Part shown: positions 7,592 through 15,049 of the stretch, piece after piece
Layout of the letters: each line of letters opens with the position of its first letter
Numbering within the stretch: position 1 is the stretch's first letter
From: Thermofilaceae archaeon
GTDB taxonomy: Archaea; Thermoproteota; Thermoprotei; Thermofilales; B69-G16
Direction: 5' to 3'
Assembly: GCA_027017165.1 (NCBI GenBank)
Contig: JALURF010000147.1
Span: 1-22,929, forward strand
DNA: 22,929 nt
Position numbers and translations under genes: made by a program
Notes under the pieces: model-generated
What the model saw: the letters and a program-made list of their open reading frames with translations, nothing else
What the model was told of the DNA's origin: nothing
Databases searched by the model: none

Positions 7592-8032
7592 TTACTTACG
7601 TGGGGGTACTCCGAGTTTTCTGGCTAGATGCTCCAGTTTTTCTACTTGAGGTTTTTTAAAGCCTAGGAAAATCCCCCCAAATTTTCCTCCTACGTATACC
7701 CACGACCTGGTCCCATCTCTTAATGCATCGATGAGCTCTCTACACGAAATCCTTATTTTTCTTACTACAATGTTAAGCTCTTCTACGTATACGTGGTTTC
7801 TCAAGTATACGTTAATATAATCTCTTGAAACACTATATCTACAATATTGACTGCTTCTAGGTTTTACTATGATGTTTAGTATATCGGATTCGAGATCGAC
7901 GTGAGTCACCCTGGCTAGGCTATAGCCCTTCACGTGGAGGTAGATGTCGCATTTTATTGGAATACAGGTGTTTCTGGAGCAAAGCTCAACTACTGCTTTT
8001 AGAGGAATCTTGCCTTCCCCTGGACCGGTCAA
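7592..8032 (-). CDS. Unknown protein upstream of ppa
   Basis: A 146-residue soluble protein that I do not recognise. It looks beta-rich in the first 90 residues and then has the segment SWVYVGGKFGGIFLGF near 110-125, followed by a basic C-terminal helix. Five cysteines (18, 23, 28, 64 and 97) are spread out rather than arranged as a metal finger. The assigned start is TTG at 8032. A TATA-like element centred near 8056 lies about 24 bases upstream, which fits a leaderless transcript. No ribosome binding site precedes it. The start codon could lie slightly further in, but no ATG is available. The gene is divergent from the N-hydrolase gene and probably co-transcribed with ppa. Confidence 0.6.
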   Translation of the reverse strand: MTGPGEGKIPLKAVVELCSRNTCIPIKCDIYLHVKGYSLARVTHVDLESDILNIIVKPRSSQYCRYSVSRDYINVYLRNHVYVEELNIVVRKIRISCRELIDALRDGTRSWVYVGGKFGGIFLGFKKPQVEKLEHLARKLGVPPRK

Positions 8033-8052
8033 GGTGATCAGCTAACTTTAAC

Positions 8053-8063
8053 TATATAATATT
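8053..8063. promoter_or_regulatory. Shared TATA element for two divergent genes
   Basis: TATATAATATT sits in the 51-base gap between start codons at 8032 (minus) and 8084 (plus). Read on the minus strand it gives TTATATAG. Its centre is about 24 bases from one start and 28 from the other, so a single near-palindromic TATA could serve leaderless transcripts in both directions. Confidence 0.45.
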
Positions 8064-8083
8064 CCTATTTGAAAGTAATGACT

Positions 8084-8521
8084 ATGGCTAAGATTTACTT
8101 CGCCGCAGCTATGCGGGGAGATAGATCTAACTTAGCTGATAACAGAAAGGTAGTCAAGGGCTTGAAAGAGCGTGGATATGAAATTTTAACAGAGTGGGTT
8201 GTCGACAATATACTCGATATTGAAAAAGGAGCGACCCCGGAAGAAGTGTTTGAGAGAGATGTCGAGAAGTTGGATGAATGTGATGTACTGGTAGCGGATG
8301 TGTCCTATCCGAGTCTAGGCGTCGGGTTTGAGATAGCATATACTTTGCTTAAGGGAAAGCCTGTGATTGCGTTCTGTAGAGAAGATAGACTTGAAAAAAC
8401 TTCAGCGTTAATCAGGGGGATAAAGTGGAGTAATTTTAAGTTGATAGTTTATAGAGATGTACGCGAGCTTTTAGAAGTATTAGGTAATGAAATTAAGAAA
8501 ATAGTAGATTTATCTTGCTGA
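8084..8521 (+). CDS. 2'-deoxynucleoside 5'-phosphate N-hydrolase, Rcl/DNPH1 type
   Basis: A 145-residue protein of the nucleoside 2-deoxyribosyltransferase superfamily. It matches the Rcl/DNPH1 branch, which cleaves the N-glycosidic bond of deoxynucleoside monophosphates to give deoxyribose 5-phosphate and base, acting in nucleotide salvage or sanitation. The N-terminal IYFAAAMRGDR is the substrate-binding loop with Y5. D59 in FERDVEKLDECD, S77 and E83 in YPSLGVGFEIAY have the same spacing as Rcl D69, S87 and nucleophile E93. ATG 8084 is preferred because it lies 28 bases from the TATA centre (leaderless). TTG 8069 and ATG 8078 lie too close to that element. Substrate choice among deoxynucleotides cannot be read from sequence. 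The 3' end overlaps the convergent transporter gene by 12 bases. Confidence 0.8.
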   Translation: MAKIYFAAAMRGDRSNLADNRKVVKGLKERGYEILTEWVVDNILDIEKGATPEEVFERDVEKLDECDVLVADVSYPSLGVGFEIAYTLLKGKPVIAFCREDRLEKTSALIRGIKWSNFKLIVYRDVRELLEVLGNEIKKIVDLSC

Positions 8522-9814
8522 TTTTTTGAAGAACGGGTCTACATCTACTTTAGTTAACAGCAAAGTACCGAGTATTACGAATAATCCTCCTACTGGTCCC
8601 CACCATATTAGCCCGGCTGTATATCCTTTACCCGGTATTTCTGGAAGGCTCATGATGTAGCCTGAGATTATATAGGCGAGTGTTTGGAAGATGTTTAAAG
8701 GTATGCTATCGAAGCCAGTATAAAGCCCTGCTCTATTCTCTCCTGTTTTTACTTCATCCTCGTGGATTATATCGGCCATGATGGCATAAGGGAATAATTG
8801 AAAACCGGATATACCGGCTGCGCCTAACGCTATGAAGAGATATCCGAGAAATTCCTTTGGAACGGGAGGCTCATAGAGCCCTATGACTGGCGTTAGGAAT
8901 AGCGCGGCTATTAGTATAATGTTAGATCTTATAAGCGCAGGTCCTTTACCTATTTTCTTAGACATTCCACCCCAAACTTTGAAAAAGGCTATAATCACCA
9001 CGAGAAGTAACGCTCCAAAGATCATCGACCCCATTGCGCCTCCAATCCCCAGGACTGTTGTTACAAATGAGATTATTTGGGAAACAATCATAGTCATAGC
9101 GATAGAAATTAAGCCTCTAACTATCATCCAACCTACATATCTTCTATTTGACAATATTACTCGCATATTGCCGATTATATTAGGCGAAGGCAGAGCCTTT
9201 TTCTCCGTAGGTACGAAAAGCAGAGGCGGCAGGTAGAATAGCACCTCTATTAATCCCATTACTACGAGGACCGCGACGAGCACGAATCCTCCCTTTGCCA
9301 ATATCTGGGGGAAGATAAAGCCCATAATTACGCCTACAGCATTGGCGATTAAATTAGCTGTATTTTGTAGAGCCGAAATATCGACTCTCTCTAGTGGTTC
9401 CGTAATCTCGGGCATCCAAGCCTGAAATGGCGTTAAAAGAAGCGCGTATGAAAAGTGGAAAATAGAATTCCAAAAAGTCCCATAAATGAAAAGAGAATAC
9501 TTATCGTTTACATCGATCAACAAGTGTGGTAAGAAATACATTATAAAAGATATGGCTAGAAGTGGCGCTCCTAACACGATAAAAGGCTTTCTCCTACCCC
9601 ATCGCGTTTTAACAATATCGCTTATGTATCCGATGAAGAAAGCGGCAAATGCTATCGTAAGTTTACCAGCCGCGTTGATCCATCCGGTTAGCGCGGGATC
9701 CAGCTTATAATACTCCCAGTATACATAGAAGCTTTCGAAAGAGAAGACGCTTAGAAGCATGCTAGAGCCTAGGCGCGCCATGCCGTAGGCGAGCTTTTGC
9801 CCGCGGGTGAGCAT
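8510..9814 (-). CDS. Sugar:cation symporter-like transporter, GPH branch of the major facilitator superfamily
   Basis: A 434-residue integral membrane protein with about twelve hydrophobic helices. The N-terminal MLTRGQKLAYGMARLG and the cytoplasmic loop IGYISDIVKTRWGRRKPF (near residues 60-78) are typical of glycoside-pentoside-hexuronide:cation symporters and related SLC45-like carriers. The helix 8-9 loop KVWGGMSKKIGKG is the matching second-half loop. The substrate is probably a sugar or glycoside, but no sugar-catabolic neighbour supports a specific one. The start is ATG 9814. It is 56 bases downstream of the rad50-like gene on the same strand, so it may be read through from the repair operon or have its own promoter in that gap. 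No role in repair should be assumed. Confidence 0.8.
   Translation of the reverse strand: MLTRGQKLAYGMARLGSSMLLSVFSFESFYVYWEYYKLDPALTGWINAAGKLTIAFAAFFIGYISDIVKTRWGRRKPFIVLGAPLLAISFIMYFLPHLLIDVNDKYSLFIYGTFWNSIFHFSYALLLTPFQAWMPEITEPLERVDISALQNTANLIANAVGVIMGFIFPQILAKGGFVLVAVLVVMGLIEVLFYLPPLLFVPTEKKALPSPNIIGNMRVILSNRRYVGWMIVRGLISIAMTMIVSQIISFVTTVLGIGGAMGSMIFGALLLVVIIAFFKVWGGMSKKIGKGPALIRSNIILIAALFLTPVIGLYEPPVPKEFLGYLFIALGAAGISGFQLFPYAIMADIIHEDEVKTGENRAGLYTGFDSIPLNIFQTLAYIISGYIMSLPEIPGKGYTAGLIWWGPVGGLFVILGTLLLTKVDVDPFFKKSAR
8522..8527 (+). terminator. Candidate T-run terminator after the N-hydrolase gene
   Basis: Six T residues follow the TGA stop at 8519-8521 directly. The position is right for an archaeal T-run terminator, although it lies within the last codons of the convergent transporter gene. 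Confidence 0.3.
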
Positions 9815-9870
9815 GATTTCACAGTTATTTACTGGAGCGAGAACTAATATGTCTGCTGGGGACAGCCGTT

Positions 9871-12285
9871 TCAGGTTTGAGAATAGCTTTTAATTCTCCC
9901 TTCTTCAATGGATATTGTCTTGGCGCCTTCGGAATCCACGTCTACGTGCGTTATCAATATTATCTGTTTAAATTGATCTTTTAATGTCCTAGTTAGTAGG
10001 TCGATTATATTTTTCCTTCTATCTCTATCGGAAGAGGATAGAGGCTCATCTAGGAATAGGAATCTCGGATAGGTTTGCTTAGTTTCGGGTAGGAGAGATA
10101 GTATAAAAGCTAACCGCATGGCTAGGAGAAGCTGGTCTACCATGCCCCCGCTGTAGATATCTTTAGGGATGAACTTCCCAGCTTCTGAGTCGAGCACTTC
10201 TATATTATACTTGGAGTCAAGTCGGATAGCTTTATATCTGCCGCCAGTTATCGCGGAGATTATATAATTCATGTTCCTCATTATCGCTGGCAGAAACTCC
10301 TCTCTTAGATTTTTGGAAACCTGTCTTAAACTCTGTATGGCTAACTCTTGCGCGTCTACCAGTTTCTCCAATTCTTCAATATCTCTCCTCAATCTCTCGT
10401 ACTCTTCTTCAACTTTCTCGTTTTCCTTTATCCTCCTATCTAAGTCTTCAAGTTGAATTTTCAATTGTTGAATAGTAGCTCTCAGCCCCGCGACTCTCGT
10501 TCGTAAAACATCGTATTCTGTTTCAATTTCTCTGTAAAGCTCCTCGCTATACACCACACCCGTAGGCAGGCTCGGCATAACTATAGATTTCAGTTCATTT
10601 TCCAGACGTGTTAGCTCTTCTTCGATTCTCTTTACATCCTCTCTAGTTTTCTCCTTTAAGGAACTCAATTCTTTAATTTCGGACTCAATTTTAGCTATCC
10701 TATCCTTTAAGTCTTCACATCGTTGTTTTAGAGATAGTATTTTATTCTCCACGGCTATCTTTTCTTTTTCATCTTCATCTACCTTCTTAGCCGCTTTTTC
10801 TAAGAAATCGTCCATATCTCTCCAAGATTCCGGCTTGTATCGTTTGGGTATGGATTCTCTAATTTTCTCTAGTTCTGTTTCCACTTTACGAACTTCAGCT
10901 GATAGTTTAGCTAAATCGGACTGTAGTTTTTGTAGATTGTTTTCACGTTCTTGAAGGAGTGAGAATACTCCGCTGTAGTTGGTTATTTCATCTTTTATCG
11001 TTCTATACTTGGAGAGCATTCTATACCTAATAATGAATACAATAAAGTAGTATAGAACGGCTAGTACAATACCGATCGTATAGAATAGCGGATTTAAGAG
11101 TCCGGCTAGCGACGCTGAGAGCAGCGCTATGAAAAGAGGGATTGAAACCTTGGTTTTAGATATTTTATCACTTAATTCTTCGCTTTCTTTTACAAGCCTC
11201 TCATACAGGTCTTTATCGAGTTTACCTTCGAGCTCTTTAATACTAGCCTCTAACTCCCTCTTTCTAGCGTTGATCTCCTCAATTCTCTCTCTTAAATTTC
11301 TCAATGTAATGAGTTTTTTCCTAAAATTTTCGACCATTATCCTCGCTGGTTCGAGCTCTTTGTACCTAACCAGTATATTTTCCAAATCCGCTATTTTCCC
11401 TCTTTCTCTTCTAAGCGTATTTTTCAAGTTTTCCTTTTCCTTATTTTTTAAGGTTATCTGAGATTCGAGCTTGCTTAATGTTTCTTTTTTAGCTTTCAGT
11501 AAATCCCCCGTTCCCCTAATCTCCGTTTTTAACTTCTCTCTTTTCATCAGAGAATCTCTATACTCCTTTAATATCTTGTAAAAACCTTCGATCTCTTGGA
11601 GTTTCTCCTTAGATTCTTCATACAACCTCTCCTTATTTCGAAGTTCTAGAGTTTTCTCTTTGAATTCTTTAACCGCTTGTCTATAATCTTCCAATCGTTT
11701 CTTAACCTCGGCCAACACCTGTTTTTTATGCTCTAACTCCTTCTTCTTCTCTCTACGCTCTTGAGTCAGTTTTTCGACAGCCTTGTTGTAACTCTCTAAC
11801 CCCAGTAACGCGTTGATTATCTTCTCCCTTTCCTGACCCTTCATTTCTACGAGTTTATCGAGTTCTTTCTGTGCTACTACGTTCGTGACTAGAATCTCGT
11901 TAAAAGACAGTCCACCGAGTAGACTTCGAATAAAATCATTAGTACTTTTAACCGTGGAAGCCTTTTTAATTAACCCTCCGGAGGGGGTTATTTCGAAAAC
12001 TCGTGCTTCAGATTCCCTCTTCTTCCTAATGATTCTTTCCACTTGATAACGCCTTCCATCTACCGAGAATATGAGCTTGATCTTCGCGGTATCGGCTCGA
12101 TGATTTATAGCTAAGTCTTTCGTGCCTCTAAGCGTTTTGCCGAAAAGAGCGTATAGAATTGCCTCGAGTATAGTGGATTTTCCGGCTTCATTAGGTCCTT
12201 TAATTATCAGCATGCCTTGAGGAAATGAAAGAGTTAAGTTGAGTTTTCTAAAATTCCTGACCTCGAGCCTTTCTAAAACTACCAA
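9871..12285 (-). CDS. rad50: Rad50-like ATPase with a transmembrane hairpin in place of the zinc hook
   Basis: An 804-residue SMC-type ATPase, partner of Mre11 in DNA-end processing. The ATPase head is complete: Walker A GPNEAGKST (30-38), Q-loop Q139, signature YSGGMVDQL (711-719), Walker B FLFLDEP (742-748), D-loop SSSDRDRR and H780. Two coiled-coil arms of similar length flank the middle, about residues 165-378 and 425-660. In Rad50 the apex carries CxxC. Here residues 380-419 are entirely uncharged and hydrophobic, two helices split by N398-P399, bounded by K374/K377/K379 and R420/R422/K426. The protein has one cysteine, C523, so no zinc hook can form. The layout recalls bacterial YhaN, partner of Mre11-like YhaO, which I recall having central membrane segments. 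The start is TTG 12285 after GGAGG, overlapping the end of mre11 by seven bases. Confidence 0.88.
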   Translation of the reverse strand: MVVLERLEVRNFRKLNLTLSFPQGMLIIKGPNEAGKSTILEAILYALFGKTLRGTKDLAINHRADTAKIKLIFSVDGRRYQVERIIRKKRESEARVFEITPSGGLIKKASTVKSTNDFIRSLLGGLSFNEILVTNVVAQKELDKLVEMKGQEREKIINALLGLESYNKAVEKLTQERREKKKELEHKKQVLAEVKKRLEDYRQAVKEFKEKTLELRNKERLYEESKEKLQEIEGFYKILKEYRDSLMKREKLKTEIRGTGDLLKAKKETLSKLESQITLKNKEKENLKNTLRRERGKIADLENILVRYKELEPARIMVENFRKKLITLRNLRERIEEINARKRELEASIKELEGKLDKDLYERLVKESEELSDKISKTKVSIPLFIALLSASLAGLLNPLFYTIGIVLAVLYYFIVFIIRYRMLSKYRTIKDEITNYSGVFSLLQERENNLQKLQSDLAKLSAEVRKVETELEKIRESIPKRYKPESWRDMDDFLEKAAKKVDEDEKEKIAVENKILSLKQRCEDLKDRIAKIESEIKELSSLKEKTREDVKRIEEELTRLENELKSIVMPSLPTGVVYSEELYREIETEYDVLRTRVAGLRATIQQLKIQLEDLDRRIKENEKVEEEYERLRRDIEELEKLVDAQELAIQSLRQVSKNLREEFLPAIMRNMNYIISAITGGRYKAIRLDSKYNIEVLDSEAGKFIPKDIYSGGMVDQLLLAMRLAFILSLLPETKQTYPRFLFLDEPLSSSDRDRRKNIIDLLTRTLKDQFKQIILITHVDVDSEGAKTISIEEGRIKSYSQT

Positions 12286-13439
12286 GCTCCCGCCTCCTTC
12301 AATCTTTCAAGCCCGACTTTCTTAGCCAGCCTTATAACTTCCTTTCTAGAAGAATCCTTTTCCTCTTCTAGGAGTTTATCCATATATCGGGAGAAGGCTT
12401 GCAGCGGAGAGAGTTTAACTCCCGTTTCTATTCTTTCTACTCCATATTCGAGTTCGCCATCATCGATCACAATTATAAAGAAATGATCTATCAGTCTGCG
12501 GAAGATCTCGTCTCTCCTATACCTGGTTAACACATGTAGCGGAACTTTCCCGCTTATCTTTATTCTTAAAATTAAGTTTTTATCTCTGTATTTTAAAGCA
12601 TGAACCACTATCTCGTTTACCGGATTACGAGACTGGGGATTGAGCATGTGTTTTATAGTTTTCATTGGCCTTGTAGGCACTTCCACGAATTCTCTCTTAA
12701 ACCCCTTATTGTCGAATTCGATCCATAGAAAACCCTTTTTCTCGTCTTTTTCCTCTAAAAAACTTCTTCTTTCAGTACTCCCAGGATAGGCTATACGAGT
12801 CCTCTCTCTTATTGCTTCTTGAAAACTATGTATATGTCCAGCCGCTACATAGTCTATATCTCTTGGTATACTCGCTATCCTAACTAGCGCCTCTCCTCTA
12901 TAGCTTGAAGCTTGAAAACCTTCAATAGGGTAGTGTAGCATCATGATATTAATATCTCCATCAACTGGGGGTTTACTATGGCTTAGAGGATCTTCGCCTT
13001 CTCTAAGGTCAAAATTATACGTTATCCCAGAGACGCAAACTTCTAAATCCCCTATCTTTACGAGTTCGGCCTGGAAACTTTTGGGAGATGAAAAATATGT
13101 TACATACCCTGACGCCGCCAGCTCGTCGAGAGGCGAAGCTCCTTCCTCCTCCGAACGAGGAGTATCATGATGCCCTCCTATCAAAAACACTCTTATGCCC
13201 ATGCTATGTAATTTTCTAAAATATTTTAGGAGTTGTACTCGCGGGGGGTTTCTCGGATTAACTCTATCATATAGATCGCCCGATATCAACATTATATCGG
13301 GTTTATGCTCGATAGCGTAGTCTAATATCCATTTAAACGCGCGCCAGAAATCAGCCCTCCTCTCCATTATCTTAGGATAATAGAGGGAAACTGCAGGGTC
13401 TAAATGATTATCAGCTGTATGAAGTATTTTCACAGTCAA
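12279..13439 (-). CDS. mre11: Mre11-type DNA nuclease
   Basis: A 386-residue metallophosphoesterase nuclease that, with the Rad50-like ATPase, would open and trim DNA double-strand ends before HerA-NurA resection. Phosphoesterase motifs in order: HTADNHLD with D10 and H12, SGDLYDR with D55, IGGHHDTP with H90-H91-D92, MMLHYP with H169, and AAGHIHS with H202 and H204. The third motif is normally GNHD; here the metal-binding asparagine is replaced by H90, while the following catalytic histidine is kept. The capping domain spans about 255-340. The C-terminal helices 345-386 fit the Rad50-binding region. The start is TTG at 13439, after GGAGGTG, two bases from the herA stop. The end overlaps the rad50 start, so the gene is tightly coupled on both sides. 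Confidence 0.92.
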   Translation of the reverse strand: MTVKILHTADNHLDPAVSLYYPKIMERRADFWRAFKWILDYAIEHKPDIMLISGDLYDRVNPRNPPRVQLLKYFRKLHSMGIRVFLIGGHHDTPRSEEEGASPLDELAASGYVTYFSSPKSFQAELVKIGDLEVCVSGITYNFDLREGEDPLSHSKPPVDGDINIMMLHYPIEGFQASSYRGEALVRIASIPRDIDYVAAGHIHSFQEAIRERTRIAYPGSTERRSFLEEKDEKKGFLWIEFDNKGFKREFVEVPTRPMKTIKHMLNPQSRNPVNEIVVHALKYRDKNLILRIKISGKVPLHVLTRYRRDEIFRRLIDHFFIIVIDDGELEYGVERIETGVKLSPLQAFSRYMDKLLEEEKDSSRKEVIRLAKKVGLERLKEAGAW

Positions 13440-13441
13440 AA

Positions 13442-15049
13442 TTACACCTCCGACCAGATGGTGTCGTCTCGCTCTATTACTAACTCGCGTTCTCTTCTCA
13501 ATTCCTCTTCAATACCCGCCTCCTCCACCGCTGCTTTAAGTCGTCCAATAACGTCTATATCCGCGCCGCCTTCCCTAGTTACCCTCCTCCTAATCTTAAC
13601 CATCACCGGGACCTTAGTCACCTCGCCCACTATTACCGCCTCGCCTATGTTTAACCCGGGAAGGTCTTTTAACAAATCTTCGCTCAGACGTTCGCTAGAT
13701 TCTATTATCGCGCGTTGATCCGCGGGGTTAGATACTCTCAATATTATCTGGCTGTTACACTGACTTAGGGCGTCTGGATCTATCTTTGAGGGTCTTTGGC
13801 TTATAAGCGTCATGAAGACTCCGAATTTTCTACCTTCTGCGGCTATAGTATTTATAATATCTCTAGACAGTCTTTTTGCGTTTTTTCTAGGTATGAATTT
13901 ATGAGCCTCTTCGATGAAAACGAAGACCGGGTATCTAAAGTTTTGATTTGATACCTGGTGGAATATCTCCGATAGTATCCGAGAAACTATGTAGTCCATA
14001 CTCGGGTCGTTAAGGCCTGAAAGATCGACAACAGATACTTGAGCTGGTTTAAGTATTTCGCTTATAGGCGTCGTTATAGCTCCGAAAACTCTGAGTCTCT
14101 TTAATCTTCTAACATACTTAAGAGCTTTAAGTGCATTAGGATCTCGAGCTGATTTCCCCTCAATTCTTTCTATTAGATGATCGGAAGTATAGGCTTGCCC
14201 TAACTCCTTCTTCAACTCTTTAACTGCCTCAATTATAGCATTTCTTATATTAGTCCATGCATCCAGTACTCCAAGCACGTCGCATATATCCTCGCCGCTT
14301 AAATCGGAGAATCTAATCGTATAGTCGCGTACATTGTCGATTTCGCTTCTGGAGTATCTGCCCGTACTGTTGGGATTTCGAAATACTTTTATTCGGTCGG
14401 CGTACTCGTACCTACTCCCATCACTTTTCCTGCTTAAGAAAACGTAGTCTGCATGAGGATCTATAATCACTACCGTAGCTCCTTTCTTTAATAACTCCTC
14501 AACCAACACTCCAACCGTATATGATTTACCAGCACCTGTCTGAGCTAGGATTGCTAAGTGCCTCTTAAAGCCATTAACGGATATAAAGACGGGTATTTTA
14601 GGTCTAGAAATGAGGTAGCCTATGTGTAGCCCCTCTTCTTTAGAATAGGAGAAAAATTCTGTAACTAGGTTATCGGGAGCTAGGAAAACTTCATTTCCGG
14701 GATATATGGCTCGTCTTGGCATTAGTATCTCTTTTTTACCTTCTGTACGCGCTATATAGCCTAGGGTTCTCGCTTTACACAATATATTGACATCGTCTAT
14801 GCCGGCCTTGTATATTCTCTCAAGAGCTTCTAAGTCTAAGTCCTCTCTATAGGATAAGCTTCTGGAAAATACCCCGGTGACTTGGGCTAACACTTGTACT
14901 CGCCGTACGCTATCTCCTATGAATTCTTTTGAAAAAACTGTTACATACTCGTATTTAGGCGGATGGTCCTCTTTATCCGCCACGAATAAAAATTCCGTAG
15001 GCGAAGCTTCGCCTACTATTCTCCCTATGAGTTTAAGGGTATCGTACAC
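13442..15049 (-). CDS. herA: HerA bipolar DNA helicase/translocase
   Basis: A 535-residue hexameric FtsK/HerA-class ATPase that pumps DNA for end resection with NurA. The N-terminal HAS barrel covers roughly residues 1-130. The RecA-like motor holds Walker A QTGAGKSY (170-177), a DPHADY segment (198-202), a helical insert (about 250-320), Walker B VFVFIEEAH (375-383) with E380/E381, and ISQRPSKI (416-423) with the sensor glutamine and a likely arginine finger. The length is typical of archaeal HerA. The assigned start is GTG at 15049, with GAGG just upstream, overlapping the nurA stop by 17 bases. The next start, mre11, is two bases after the herA stop. Together these overlaps argue for a single nurA-herA-mre11-rad50 transcript. 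Confidence 0.93.
   Translation of the reverse strand: MYDTLKLIGRIVGEASPTEFLFVADKEDHPPKYEYVTVFSKEFIGDSVRRVQVLAQVTGVFSRSLSYREDLDLEALERIYKAGIDDVNILCKARTLGYIARTEGKKEILMPRRAIYPGNEVFLAPDNLVTEFFSYSKEEGLHIGYLISRPKIPVFISVNGFKRHLAILAQTGAGKSYTVGVLVEELLKKGATVVIIDPHADYVFLSRKSDGSRYEYADRIKVFRNPNSTGRYSRSEIDNVRDYTIRFSDLSGEDICDVLGVLDAWTNIRNAIIEAVKELKKELGQAYTSDHLIERIEGKSARDPNALKALKYVRRLKRLRVFGAITTPISEILKPAQVSVVDLSGLNDPSMDYIVSRILSEIFHQVSNQNFRYPVFVFIEEAHKFIPRKNAKRLSRDIINTIAAEGRKFGVFMTLISQRPSKIDPDALSQCNSQIILRVSNPADQRAIIESSERLSEDLLKDLPGLNIGEAVIVGEVTKVPVMVKIRRRVTREGGADIDVIGRLKAAVEEAGIEEELRRERELVIERDDTIWSEV

Noticed and set aside
10715..10725. C523 of the Rad50-like protein as half of a zinc hook
   Set aside because: It is a single cysteine about 100 residues from the coil midpoint, with no CxxC partner anywhere in the protein.
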